Part shown: piece by piece, positions 35,269 through 43,651 of the stretch
How positions within the stretch are numbered: the first letter of the stretch is position 1
Layout: every line of letters starts with the position of its first letter
Source of the DNA: Actinomadura nitritigenes
Lineage (GTDB): Bacteria; Actinomycetota; Actinomycetes; Streptosporangiales; Streptosporangiaceae
DNA length: 64,000 bases
Assembly: GCF_017573545.1 (NCBI RefSeq)
Contig: NZ_JAGEOK010000012.1
Location: 233,064 to 297,063 of the forward strand
Reading direction: 5' to 3'
The notes under the pieces: model-generated
Databases searched by the model: none
What the model was told of the DNA's origin: nothing
What the model saw: the letters and a program-made list of their open reading frames with translations, nothing else
Position numbers and translations under genes: made by a program

Positions 35269-36783
35269 GTGCGGAACCTTGCCCTGAAAAAGCCGGTTTA
35301 CCTGCTGGGACTCACCTGGCGTCAGATCCGCGACGATCCCGGGCGGGCGCCCCGGCTGGCGGTGCGGCTGCTGGCCCGGGCGGCGCCCGGGCCGCTCGGC
35401 GGGCGCCGGCTGCGCCGGTCCCGGCTGGCGGTGCCGCGGCCGCGCGGCGCCCGCCGGGAGAACGCCGAGCTGCGCGCCCTGCTGGCGCGCACCCCGCCGG
35501 CCTCCGGCCGCGCCGCCCGTCCCCGGAACGGTTCCGGGACGTGCGTGCTGCAGTTCGTGACGAACGCGCTGCCGGCCACGAACGCCGGCTACACCGTCCG
35601 GACGCACCGGATCGCGCTGGCGCAGCGGGAGGCGGGGTTCGACACCCATGTCGCGACGCGGCTCGGGTACCCGCTCAGCCAGGGCGTCGGCGACGTGCGG
35701 GCCCGCGTGGACGTCGACGGCGTCCCGTACCACCGGCTGCTGCCGTGGCTGCCGCCCGCCGGTCCGGTGCGGGCCGTGGAGAAGGGCGCCGACCTGGCCG
35801 GGCGGCTCGTCGAGCAGCTCCGCCCGGACGTCCTGCACGCGGTCAGCAACCACCTGAACGCGGCGGTCGCGCTGGAGCTGGGGCGCCGGCACGGGCTGCC
35901 CGTCGTGTACGAGGTCCGCGGGTTCCTGGAGGACTCGTGGCTGTCGCGCGATCCGGCGCACAGCGCGTCCGACGAGTTCTACCGGCTGACCCGCGAGCTG
36001 GAGACGCGCCGGATGGCCGAGGCCGACGCGGTCGTCACGCTCGGCGAGGCGATGCGGGCGGAGATCGCGTCCCGCGGCGTCCCCGAGGAGAAGATCTTCG
36101 TGGTGCCGAACGGGGTGGACGAGGCGTTCCTCGAACCGCTGCCGGACGCCTCCGGCCTGCGCGCGGAACTCGGCATCGCGGCGGACGCCACCGTCGTGGG
36201 CCTGACGTCGTCGTTCTACGGCTACGAGGGCATCGACACGCTGATCGACGCGGCGGCGCTGCTGCGCGACCGCGGCGCGCCGGTCACGCTGCTGCTGGTC
36301 GGGGACGGCCCCGAGCGCGGCGCCCTGGAGCGGCGGGCGGCCGGGCACGGCGTTCACGCCGTGTTCACCGGGCGGGTGCCGATGGGTTCCGTTCGCCGCT
36401 ACCACGCGCTCCTCGATGTCTTCGCGGTTCCGCGCCGGGCGGACCGGGTGTGCCAATTGGTGACGCCCCTCAAGCCGCTGGAGGCGATGGCCGGGGGAAT
36501 CCCCGTCATAGCCAGTGATGTCAGGGCACTTCGCGAAATCGTGGAACCCGGCGTGACCGGCGCGTTAACAGTTCCGGAAAACGCGGAAGCATGGGCGAAT
36601 TGTCTGGAAGAGCTGGCTTACAGTCCCGAAAGAAGGCGAAAAACAGGACAGCGGGCCCGGGAATGGGTTCGGGCGGAACGCACCTGGCGGGCCGTCGCGA
36701 TGGGATACCGGGCCGCCTACGGCCTGCGGCCCCCGGTGGGGCAGCAGGGACCGACATCGCCTCGATCGAATCGCCATACCTGA
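35269..36783 (+). CDS. GT4-family glycosyltransferase with a TTA codon
   Basis: This protein of 504 residues has a basic Arg/Ala/Leu-rich N-terminal extension of about 85 residues, then a GT-B enzyme. CVLQFVTNALPATNAGYTVRT is the acceptor domain, PNGVDEAFLEPLP marks the interdomain hinge, and TPLKPLEAMAGGIPVIASDV is the donor pocket. Leu433 is encoded by TTA (36565-36567), the only in-frame TTA that I noticed in the window. The last 250 bp are unusually AT-rich. It precedes wecC by 49 bp. A UDP-ManNAc or UDP-ManNAcA donor is plausible from context but not proven. Confidence 0.87.
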   Translation: MRNLALKKPVYLLGLTWRQIRDDPGRAPRLAVRLLARAAPGPLGGRRLRRSRLAVPRPRGARRENAELRALLARTPPASGRAARPRNGSGTCVLQFVTNALPATNAGYTVRTHRIALAQREAGFDTHVATRLGYPLSQGVGDVRARVDVDGVPYHRLLPWLPPAGPVRAVEKGADLAGRLVEQLRPDVLHAVSNHLNAAVALELGRRHGLPVVYEVRGFLEDSWLSRDPAHSASDEFYRLTRELETRRMAEADAVVTLGEAMRAEIASRGVPEEKIFVVPNGVDEAFLEPLPDASGLRAELGIAADATVVGLTSSFYGYEGIDTLIDAAALLRDRGAPVTLLLVGDGPERGALERRAAGHGVHAVFTGRVPMGSVRRYHALLDVFAVPRRADRVCQLVTPLKPLEAMAGGIPVIASDVRALREIVEPGVTGALTVPENAEAWANCLEELAYSPERRRKTGQRAREWVRAERTWRAVAMGYRAAYGLRPPVGQQGPTSPRSNRHT

Positions 36784-36832
36784 CATCCGGGAGCGCGCCG
36801 GGCGCGCGCACCGATCTCGAAGGGAGCCGGGC

Positions 36833-38095
36833 ATGGATCTGGTGGTCATCGGACTCGGCTATGTGGGACTTCCGCTCGTGCGGGAGGCCTGCCGGGCCGG
36901 GCTGCAGGTCGGTGGTCTGGACCGTGACGCGCGGGTGGTGGCCGGGCTGAAGGCCGGGCTGTCGCACATCGACGACGTGGCGCCGGCGGAGGTGGCCGAC
37001 ATGCTGGCCGCCGGGTTCGCGCCGAGCCTGGACGAGGACGTCCTGGAGGGCGCCCGGACCGTGGTGATCTGCGTGCCGACGCCGCTGTCGCCGGACGGCG
37101 GGCCGGACCTGACCGCGGTGCGCGGCGCCGCCGAGACCGTCGCGCGGCATCTCCAGCCCGGCACCCTGGTGGTGCTGGAGTCCACCACCTACCCCGGCAC
37201 CACCGAGGAGGTCGTGCGCCCGATCCTGGAGACCTCCGGGCTGGTCGCGGGCGAGGAGTTCCACCTGGCGTTCTCGCCAGAGCGGATCGACCCGGGCAAC
37301 GCCGTCTACGGGGTCCGCAACACCCCGAAGATCGTCGGCGGGCTCACCGCGGCCTGCGCGACGGCCGCCGCCGCGTTCTACGGCAAGTTCGTCGAGCGCG
37401 TCGTGCAGGCCAAGGGGACCCGCGAGGCCGAGATGGCCAAGCTGCTGGAGAACACCTACCGGCACGTCAACATCGCGCTGGTCAACGAGATGGCGGTGTT
37501 CTGCAACGAGCTCGGCATCGACCTGTGGGACGCCATCGACTGCGCCGCGACCAAGCCGTTCGGGTTCCAGGCGTTCCGGCCCGGGCCCGGCGTCGGCGGG
37601 CACTGCATCCCCATCGACCCGAACTACCTGTCCTACAAGGTCCGCTCCCTGGGCTACCCGTTCCGGTTCGTCGAGCTGGCCCAGGAGATCAACGACCGGA
37701 TGCCCCGCTACGTCGCCGAACGCGCCCAGCAGCTCCTCAACCGCGAGGGCCGCGCGCTGAAGGGCGCCAAGGTGCTGCTCCTGGGCGTCACCTACAAGGC
37801 CGACATCGCCGACCAGCGCGAGTCGCCCGCCCGGCCCGTGGCCCGGCGCCTGGCGCGGCTGGGCGCGGACCTGTCCTTCCACGACCCGTTCGTCACGGAG
37901 TGGCAGGTGGACGGCGCTCCGGTGCCGCCCGCCGACGGCGACCTGCCCACCGTGCTGGCGGACGCGGACCTGGTGATCGTGCTGGCCGACCACGCGGCCT
38001 ACGACGCCGAGACCCTGACCCGGCACGCCCGGCTGCTGTTCGACACCCGCGGCCGCACCAGGGACGTGCAACTCGAAACCGTCGAACTGCTTTAG
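36833..38095 (+). CDS. wecC: UDP-N-acetylmannosamine dehydrogenase-like nucleotide-sugar dehydrogenase
   Basis: This protein of 420 residues has the three-domain nucleotide-sugar dehydrogenase fold. The NAD-binding motif is VVIGLGYVGLPLV at residue 3, followed by ICVPTPL, VVLESTTYPGTTEEVV, FSPERIDPGN, LLENTYRHVNIALVNEM and the catalytic Cys in GPGVGGHCIPIDP near residue 260. It oxidises a UDP-HexNAc twice to the uronic acid. The PGTTEEVV/SPERIDPGN set fits the WecC/WbpA/TuaD relatives. With wecB next door, UDP-ManNAc to UDP-ManNAcA is the best reading, though UDP-GlcNAc is possible. GAAGGGAG lies upstream of the ATG. Confidence 0.92.
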   Translation: MDLVVIGLGYVGLPLVREACRAGLQVGGLDRDARVVAGLKAGLSHIDDVAPAEVADMLAAGFAPSLDEDVLEGARTVVICVPTPLSPDGGPDLTAVRGAAETVARHLQPGTLVVLESTTYPGTTEEVVRPILETSGLVAGEEFHLAFSPERIDPGNAVYGVRNTPKIVGGLTAACATAAAAFYGKFVERVVQAKGTREAEMAKLLENTYRHVNIALVNEMAVFCNELGIDLWDAIDCAATKPFGFQAFRPGPGVGGHCIPIDPNYLSYKVRSLGYPFRFVELAQEINDRMPRYVAERAQQLLNREGRALKGAKVLLLGVTYKADIADQRESPARPVARRLARLGADLSFHDPFVTEWQVDGAPVPPADGDLPTVLADADLVIVLADHAAYDAETLTRHARLLFDTRGRTRDVQLETVELL

Positions 38096-38235
38096 CCGGA
38101 AGGCGGCCTGGCGGACCGGCACGAGTCGCCCGCAGCCGTCCACACCGCGGACAAGGGGAATTCATCGGTGATTTCCATGGGGGACGAAGACTCGAGCAGC
38201 AGGCGATTTTACCGGCACCTTGCGGAGTGAGTGGA

Positions 38236-39411
38236 ATGCGGATCTGTGTTTGCACGGTGGTGCACCATCCGGAGGATGCGCGCATTCTGCACCGGCAGAT
38301 ACGCGCGCTCCTCGACGCCGGCCATGAGGTCACCTACATCGCGCCCTTCCGGGCGTGCAACGTGACGCCCTGGCGCGAGGTCAGCCCCGTGGACGTCCCG
38401 CGGGCCACCGGCAGGCGCCGCCTCAGCGCCCTGCGGGCCGCCCGCCGGGCCATCGCGGAGCACGCCGGCTACGCCGACGTGATCCTCCTGCACGATCCCG
38501 AGCTGCTGGTCGCCCTGCCCCGCGAGGCGCGCGGCCGGACCGTGGTGTGGGACGTCCACGAGGACACGGCGGCGGCGCTCACCGCGAAGGGCTGGGTGCC
38601 CGGGCCGGCCCGCCCGCTGCTGAAGCCGGCCGTCAAGCGGCTGGAGCGGCGCGGCGAGCGGCGGCTGAAGCTGCTGCTCGCCGAGGAGGGCTACCGGGCC
38701 CGGTTCCGCGGCGACCACCCGGTCGTGCCCAACACCACCTACGTCTCCGACCTGCCGCCCGGCCCGCCGGACGACCGCCGCGCCGTCTACGTCGGCAACC
38801 TGTCGGTGGCGCGCGGCGCGCTCGACATGATCGAGATGGCGCGGCTGCTGGCCCCCGAGGGCATCACCGTCGAGCTGATCGGCTCCGCCGACCCCGACGT
38901 GCGGCCCGCGCTGCGCGAGGCGCAGCGCACCGGGATCCTGCGCTGGTACGGGTTCGTCCCGAACGACCGGGCGCTGCGGATCGCCGAGGGCGCGATGGCC
39001 GGGCTCGCGCTGCTGCACGACGAGCCCAACTACCGGCACTCGATGCCCACGAAGGTCGTGGAGTACATGGCCCGCGGCGTCCCGGTGATCACCACGCCGA
39101 ACCCGCCCGCGGTGGACATCGTCGACCCGGCGGGCTGCGGGCTGATCGTCCCGTTCGGCGATCCGGTCGCCGCCGCCGAGGCGGTCCGGCGGCTGCGCGA
39201 CGATCAGAAGCTGCGCGTCGGCATGGGCCAGCGCGGCTACGCGGCCGCCCGCGCCCGCTTCCACTGGCCGGTCCACGCCGAGCGCTTCGTGGCGCAGCTG
39301 GAGGCGTGGGCGGGGCGCAGCCCGTCCGTCGTGCCCGACCCCGTCATCGCGCCGCATCCCCTGCCGGAACCGCTGTCGGAGCCGCTTCCAGAAGCCGTCC
39401 CGGACTACTGA
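38236..39411 (+). CDS. GT4-family glycosyltransferase
   Basis: This protein of 391 residues has a GT-B fold. It opens RICVCTVVHHPEDARILHRQ, has VLLHDPELLVALP, AVYVGNLSVARGALDMIEMA for the C-terminal domain and the donor pocket HSMPTKVVEYMARGVPVITT. The C-terminal tail is a PLPEPLSEPLPE repeat. Starting HHPEDARIL(H/F)xKE is typical of GTs in capsule and exopolysaccharide loci. A 140-bp gap separates it from wecC, so it may have its own promoter. It converges with the PQQ-propeller gene. Confidence 0.87.
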   Translation: MRICVCTVVHHPEDARILHRQIRALLDAGHEVTYIAPFRACNVTPWREVSPVDVPRATGRRRLSALRAARRAIAEHAGYADVILLHDPELLVALPREARGRTVVWDVHEDTAAALTAKGWVPGPARPLLKPAVKRLERRGERRLKLLLAEEGYRARFRGDHPVVPNTTYVSDLPPGPPDDRRAVYVGNLSVARGALDMIEMARLLAPEGITVELIGSADPDVRPALREAQRTGILRWYGFVPNDRALRIAEGAMAGLALLHDEPNYRHSMPTKVVEYMARGVPVITTPNPPAVDIVDPAGCGLIVPFGDPVAAAEAVRRLRDDQKLRVGMGQRGYAAARARFHWPVHAERFVAQLEAWAGRSPSVVPDPVIAPHPLPEPLSEPLPEAVPDY

Positions 39412-39442
39412 CAGGGCCGCCGGGGCCCGCGGCGAGGCCCGG

Positions 39443-41542
39443 TCAGGCGCCCGCGGACCAGGTCTGCAGGCGGCCGGCGACGGACCGGGCGAGGCGGGCC
39501 GCGGCGCCGGGCGGGCGGTCCACGTCCACGACCACGACGACCCGGCCGACGCGCAGCGCGATCATCCCGGCGGTCGGCCCGAGCTCGTAGGCGCGGCCGG
39601 CCGGGATGTCGGGGCGCTCCCTCGCCTGCGACTGGACCGCCTCCAGCGCCTCGAGCATCTGCTCGGCCGCCTCGGGCGTCTCCGCCACCCACCGCACGCT
39701 GACCGTCAGCCCGCGGACCGCCGTCTCGGGCACCGCGTCGTCCCCGGGCTTCGCACCGCCGGAGACGTGCGGGGCCGGCGAGGTCCCGGCCTTGCCGGTC
39801 GCCTTCCCGGTGGCCTTCCCTGTGGCGCTTCCGGTCGCCTTGCCGGTGGCGCTCGCCTTGCCGGACGGCGTCCTCGACGGCGCGGGACCGCCGGACGCCC
39901 GCCCCTCCCCCGGCCTCTTCCCGGCCGACTCGTTCCAGGTCGTCTCGTACGTGCAGGACACCGGGCGCGGCAGCGTCACGCCGCCGACGCTCGTCCGGGC
40001 GGGCCGGGCGCCGCGGTCGTCGGCGTGCACGGCGGCCAGGTCGGCCTTCTTGAGCAGTGCGCAGGCGTCCGGCCAGTCGTCCACCGGCACGCCGCCCAGC
40101 TCGGCGGGGCCCGTGCCGTCCGGCCCGCCGTGCAGCGCGACCAGCCGGGCCGCGCCCGCCGGGCGCGGCGCCGCCTCCGCGACCGCCGCGTACAGCAGAC
40201 CGCCCGCCGCCGCCAGCCACGGCCGCGCGCCGGGCAGGTCCGGGTCCGTCGCGAACGGCGCCGGGGTCGTGGACGCGCGGCCGTCCGCCGGGTCCACGAC
40301 GTCGACGCCCGCCGGGAGGAGCTGGTCCGCCAGGCGCGGCCGCAGCGCGTAGACCGTGCCGCCCGCCTCCGCCAGCGCCGCGTATCCGGGGACGTCGCGC
40401 GACCACGCCACCGTGCCCGACGGGACGTCGACCGCCTCCATCCGGTCGGTGCCGGCGCCCTTCCCCTCCTGGTGGCGGACGACCACGAGCCGCCCGCCCG
40501 CGAGGACGGCCGGGCACATCCGGTCGCCGCACACCCCGTCGCCGTCCCAGCCGGCGATCCGGTCGCCGGCGGCGGTGAACGCGCGCAGCGCCGCCCCGTC
40601 CGCGACGAGGACCGCACCGTCCAGCACCCGGACCTCGGGGGACTCCCCCGCCGCGAGCGCCCGGCTCCACAGGACCCGCCCGTGCCCCGGGTCGACGGCC
40701 AGCAGCCGCCCGGACTGCCGCGGGCAGCCCACCGCGAGCGCCGCGAGGGCGTCGCCGGGCCGCCCGGAGCCGTCCTCGCCGCCCGCCGGATCGTCCGCCG
40801 GGCCCAGGGCGTCCGAGGGCTGCGCCGCGCCCTCGAACAGCCGGCATCCCTTCGGCAGCGGCGTCCGCCACAGCCGCTTCCCGCTCAGCGCGGACACGCC
40901 GTACAGAGTGCGGCGGCCGTCGTCGGTCGTCAGCACCACGCCGGACCCGGCGGGCCAGCGCAGCGTCGCGCGCGACACCGCCGCGGGGCGCTCGCCGTCG
41001 CGCCGCCACAGCTGCGCGCCCGACAGCTCGTCGAACCCGACGAGCAGCCGGTCGCCGCGCCGGCCGTCCCGCTCGAAGTAGGCGACGAGGCGGGACCGCG
41101 TGGACGTCCAGCCGAGCAGCGTCCACCCGGTGCGGCGATAGCTCCAGCGCGGGGCGCCGTTCCGCGCGTCCCGGACCACCAGGCCGCCGCCGGACGCCGC
41201 CACGACCTGCCCCCGCGCCACCTCGTAGGCGACGCCGTCGTACCCGGCGGCCGACCCGCCGTGGATGCGCGTGGTGTCCTCCCAGCTCACCGCGAGCGGG
41301 CCGGGCGGCGGGCCGACGTCGCTCTGCGGCGCGACGGGCCGCGAGGTGACGGTGTGGCGCACCTGCCACCACTCGGCGTGCAGGACGAACCGCTCGACGA
41401 GGACCGCGCACAGCGCGACGGCGAGGGCGCCCGCGACGAGGCCGAGCGCCATGCGGACACCGCCTCCCGGCCCCGGCCGGCCGTCGGGCCGCCGCCGGCT
41501 CCCGCCCACGCCCGTGCCGCCTCCCTGTTCCGCCGGCCGCAT
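39443..41542 (-). CDS. PQQ-like beta-propeller protein, membrane anchored
   Basis: This protein of about 699 residues has a helix near residues 31-52 and an external eight-bladed-type propeller. Blades show WSYRRTGW, LWRRDGE, LWRTPLP, VLWSRAL and VAWSRDV, the Trp-docking repeats of PQQ_2 domains. No metal or PQQ ligands are evident, so it is more likely a scaffold or sensor than an enzyme. A C-terminal GKAT/SATGK linker leads to a final domain of about 80 residues (VSVRWVAETPEAAEQMLEAL). The ATG at 41542 follows GGACGGAC; an ATG at 41452 is the alternative. It diverges from the HD gene. Confidence 0.8.
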   Translation of the reverse strand: MRPAEQGGGTGVGGSRRRPDGRPGPGGGVRMALGLVAGALAVALCAVLVERFVLHAEWWQVRHTVTSRPVAPQSDVGPPPGPLAVSWEDTTRIHGGSAAGYDGVAYEVARGQVVAASGGGLVVRDARNGAPRWSYRRTGWTLLGWTSTRSRLVAYFERDGRRGDRLLVGFDELSGAQLWRRDGERPAAVSRATLRWPAGSGVVLTTDDGRRTLYGVSALSGKRLWRTPLPKGCRLFEGAAQPSDALGPADDPAGGEDGSGRPGDALAALAVGCPRQSGRLLAVDPGHGRVLWSRALAAGESPEVRVLDGAVLVADGAALRAFTAAGDRIAGWDGDGVCGDRMCPAVLAGGRLVVVRHQEGKGAGTDRMEAVDVPSGTVAWSRDVPGYAALAEAGGTVYALRPRLADQLLPAGVDVVDPADGRASTTPAPFATDPDLPGARPWLAAAGGLLYAAVAEAAPRPAGAARLVALHGGPDGTGPAELGGVPVDDWPDACALLKKADLAAVHADDRGARPARTSVGGVTLPRPVSCTYETTWNESAGKRPGEGRASGGPAPSRTPSGKASATGKATGSATGKATGKATGKAGTSPAPHVSGGAKPGDDAVPETAVRGLTVSVRWVAETPEAAEQMLEALEAVQSQARERPDIPAGRAYELGPTAGMIALRVGRVVVVVDVDRPPGAAARLARSVAGRLQTWSAGA
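39789..39865. repeat. Short-period repeat encoding the (S)ATGKAT linker
   Basis: A degenerate 12-bp periodicity (CCGGTNGCCTTGC-like) runs inside the PQQ-propeller gene and encodes alternating GKAT, GSAT and GKAS residues on the opposite strand. It links the propeller to the last domain. Confidence 0.65.
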
Positions 41543-41681
41543 GTCCGTCCACCGGCCGCATAGTGTGGACCCCCACCTTGCCGTGTCGCGCCCGCCCGCG
41601 CGACACGGCCCGGACAGATTCGCCCCCGGGGGCGCCCCGCCCACCCGGGCCGGGCCCCACCGGAACCAGCAGGGAGGGTAC

Positions 41682-42284
41682 GTGGAGGTCTTCACCCGGT
41701 GGCGCACCTGGGACGCCGCCCGCGCGGACCTGGAGTCGTCCGGCGACGGCGCCCGCGTCGACCTCGGCGCGCTGGCCGCGGCGGCGGACGCGGCGCGGCG
41801 CTGGCACGGCGACCAGCGGCGCCCGACCGGCGACCCGTACGTCGAGCACCTGCTGGAGGCCCTGGAGGTGCTGGTCCGCGGCGCGGGCGTCACCGATCCG
41901 GCGATGCTGTCCGCCGTGCTGCTGCACGACGTGGTCGAGGACACCCCGGCCACGCTCGCCGACGTGGAGGACGCGTTCGGGCCCGAGGTCGCCGAGCTGG
42001 TCGACTGGGTCACCAAGCCGCCGGCGGGCGGCGCCGGGCGGCAGGCGAAGCGCGCCGCGAAGTCCGCGTACCTGCGCCGGCTGCGGGACGCCCCGCCGGA
42101 GGCGATCCTGGTGAAGCTCGCCGACCGGGTGAGCAACGTCCAGCGGCTGGACCGGATGCCGCCGGACTTCCAGCGCCGCTACTACGCCGAGACGGTCACC
42201 TACATCGTCCCGCTGGCCGAGCCGCACCCGTGGTTCGCGGCCTGGTACGGCGAATGGCGCGAGGCGTTCTCGCACCTGCGCTAG
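41682..42284 (+). CDS. HD-domain hydrolase, RelA/SpoT-hydrolase-like, stand-alone
   Basis: This protein of 200 residues has the metal-binding HD set: RRWHGDQRRPTGDPYVEHLLE, then SAVLLHDVVEDTPATL (the HD pair followed by ED) and ILVKLADRVSNVQRL. This is the pattern of (p)ppGpp hydrolase domains and small alarmone hydrolases (Mesh1-like). No synthetase domain is attached. AGGGAGGG lies before the GTG at 41682. It probably removes pyrophosphate from (p)ppGpp or a related nucleotide in the cytoplasm. Confidence 0.82.
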   Translation: MEVFTRWRTWDAARADLESSGDGARVDLGALAAAADAARRWHGDQRRPTGDPYVEHLLEALEVLVRGAGVTDPAMLSAVLLHDVVEDTPATLADVEDAFGPEVAELVDWVTKPPAGGAGRQAKRAAKSAYLRRLRDAPPEAILVKLADRVSNVQRLDRMPPDFQRRYYAETVTYIVPLAEPHPWFAAWYGEWREAFSHLR

Positions 42285-42328
42285 CCCGGCCGATGACCGG
42301 TCGGTCACAAAGTGGGATGATGCGGCGC

Positions 42329-42823
42329 ATGGAACGCGAGTGGGTGGTCGAGGAGAGCGTCGCGATCGAGGCCGGGACGCGGGCGGTCTACGCCGCGGTC
42401 GCCGACCCGCGGCGGATGCGCGAGTGGAGCCCCGAGGTCTTCGCGACGTGGATCCGCGGGCGGGCCGTCCGGGCCGGCACGACGTTCGTCGGGTTCAACC
42501 GGCTGGGCTGGCGCGTGTGGTTCACCACCTGCGAGGTGACGGTCGCCGTTCCCGGCGAGGCGTTCGCCTTCCGGGTGTCGACCTTCGGCCTCCCGGTGGC
42601 GCTGTGGGGCTACCGCATCGAGGACGTCGGCGACGCGGACGGCGCCCGGACGCGGCTCACCGAGTACTGGGAGGACCTGCGGCGCGGCACCCGCGGCGCC
42701 GGGCTGGTCGCGCTGCTCGGGAAGGTGTTCACGGGCGTCCCGGCCGAGGAGCGCGCCGCCCTCAACCGCGCGGGCATGCGGGCCACCCTCGACCGGATCA
42801 AGGCGGGCGTCGAGCGCGGCTGA
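42329..42823 (+). CDS. SRPBCC/START-like family protein
   Basis: This protein of about 164 residues has the polyketide-cyclase-like ligand-binding fold. SVAIEAGTRAVYAAVADPRRMREWSP is the typical N-terminal strand-helix signature. FVGFNRLGWRVWFTTCEVTVAVPGEAFAF gives central strands, and the C-terminal helix ends TLDRIKAGVERG. It binds hydrophobic ligands, but which one is unknown. It precedes the acetoacetate-decarboxylase-like gene by 48 bp. ATGs at 42317 and 42320 are alternative starts. Confidence 0.8.
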   Translation: MEREWVVEESVAIEAGTRAVYAAVADPRRMREWSPEVFATWIRGRAVRAGTTFVGFNRLGWRVWFTTCEVTVAVPGEAFAFRVSTFGLPVALWGYRIEDVGDADGARTRLTEYWEDLRRGTRGAGLVALLGKVFTGVPAEERAALNRAGMRATLDRIKAGVERG

Positions 42824-42849
42824 GCCGGGCCGCCCTTGGCAGCAAAACG

Positions 42850-42861
42850 AGAACCTGTTCT
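42850..42861. promoter_or_regulatory. Palindrome AGAAC-CT-GTTCT upstream of the decarboxylase-like gene
   Basis: This is a perfect 5-bp inverted repeat with the AACNNGTT core of TetR-type lipid-catabolism operators such as mycobacterial KstR sites. It lies 10 bp before the GTG at 42872. The regulator is unknown; a TetR gene lies about 6 kb away. Confidence 0.45.
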
Positions 42862-42871
42862 ACTTACCGGT

Positions 42872-43651
42872 GTGACAAGTGCCGCGCAAGTCCATCCGAT
42901 CCAGGGGCACGAGGTCGCGCTTCCGGTGCAGATCCGGGACGCCGCCGTCGCCTCGGCCATGTTCGCCGTCCCGGCCGCCGCCGCGCAGGCCGTCATCGCC
43001 TACTCCGGCCTCGAGATCGCCGAGGCCTGGCCGGGCCGAGGAGGCGGGTCCGGGTCGGTCGGCCGGGGAAGGGCGATCTGCTCGCTGGCGTTCGTCCGCT
43101 ACGCCGACGGCGACCTCGGGCCGTACCACGAGTTCGCCGTCGCGTTCCTGGTGCGCCCACCCGGGACGCCGCCGCCGTCCGGCAGGCTGGGGCGGCTGCG
43201 CGGCATGCGGGACGTGGGGGCGTTCATCCACTGGCTCCCCGTGAACCAGGAGTTCACCCTGGAGTGCGGGCGCAGCATCTGGGGCTTCCCCAAGGAGCTC
43301 GCCGACATCCCGATGGACCTGGCCGGGCGCGTCAAGCGGTGCGCCGTGCGCTTCGGCGGCCGCACCGCCGTCGAGATCGCCGTGCGGCCCGGCGCGCCTA
43401 TGCCGGGCGGCGCCGGAGCGCCCAAGGTGGACGCGTACTCGTGCCTGGACGGCGTCACCCGCCGGACGCCGTGGACCCTCACACCGGCCGACGTCCGGAT
43501 GCGCCCGGGCGGCGCCAAGGTCGTGCTGGGCGACCACCCGGTGGCCGAGGAACTGCGGGCCCTGGGCCTGGACCGGGCGCGCGCGCTGAGCAGCACCACC
43601 GTCGGACACCTGTCGATGACCTTCGACCCGGCCGAGGAGGTGCGCCCGTGA
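42872..43651 (+). CDS. Acetoacetate decarboxylase family protein
   Basis: This protein of about 259 residues has the ADC-family signature FTLECGRSIWGFPKELADIP. The Lys of PKE aligns with the Schiff-base Lys115 of Clostridium acetobutylicum ADC; the adjacent Lys116 that lowers its pKa is Glu here. Many ADC-like enzymes with such changes act in steroid or polyketide pathways as aldolases or decarboxylases of unknown substrate. GTG at 42872 is chosen because an upstream operator occupies the alternative TTG/ATG region. The next gene overlaps by 4 bp. Confidence 0.8.
   Translation: MTSAAQVHPIQGHEVALPVQIRDAAVASAMFAVPAAAAQAVIAYSGLEIAEAWPGRGGGSGSVGRGRAICSLAFVRYADGDLGPYHEFAVAFLVRPPGTPPPSGRLGRLRGMRDVGAFIHWLPVNQEFTLECGRSIWGFPKELADIPMDLAGRVKRCAVRFGGRTAVEIAVRPGAPMPGGAGAPKVDAYSCLDGVTRRTPWTLTPADVRMRPGGAKVVLGDHPVAEELRALGLDRARALSSTTVGHLSMTFDPAEEVRP

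Noticed and set aside
39414..39433. Terminator hairpin between the GT4 and PQQ genes
   Set aside because: Only a 5-bp stem (GCCGC/GCGGC) is supported in very GC-rich sequence, which is too weak to call.
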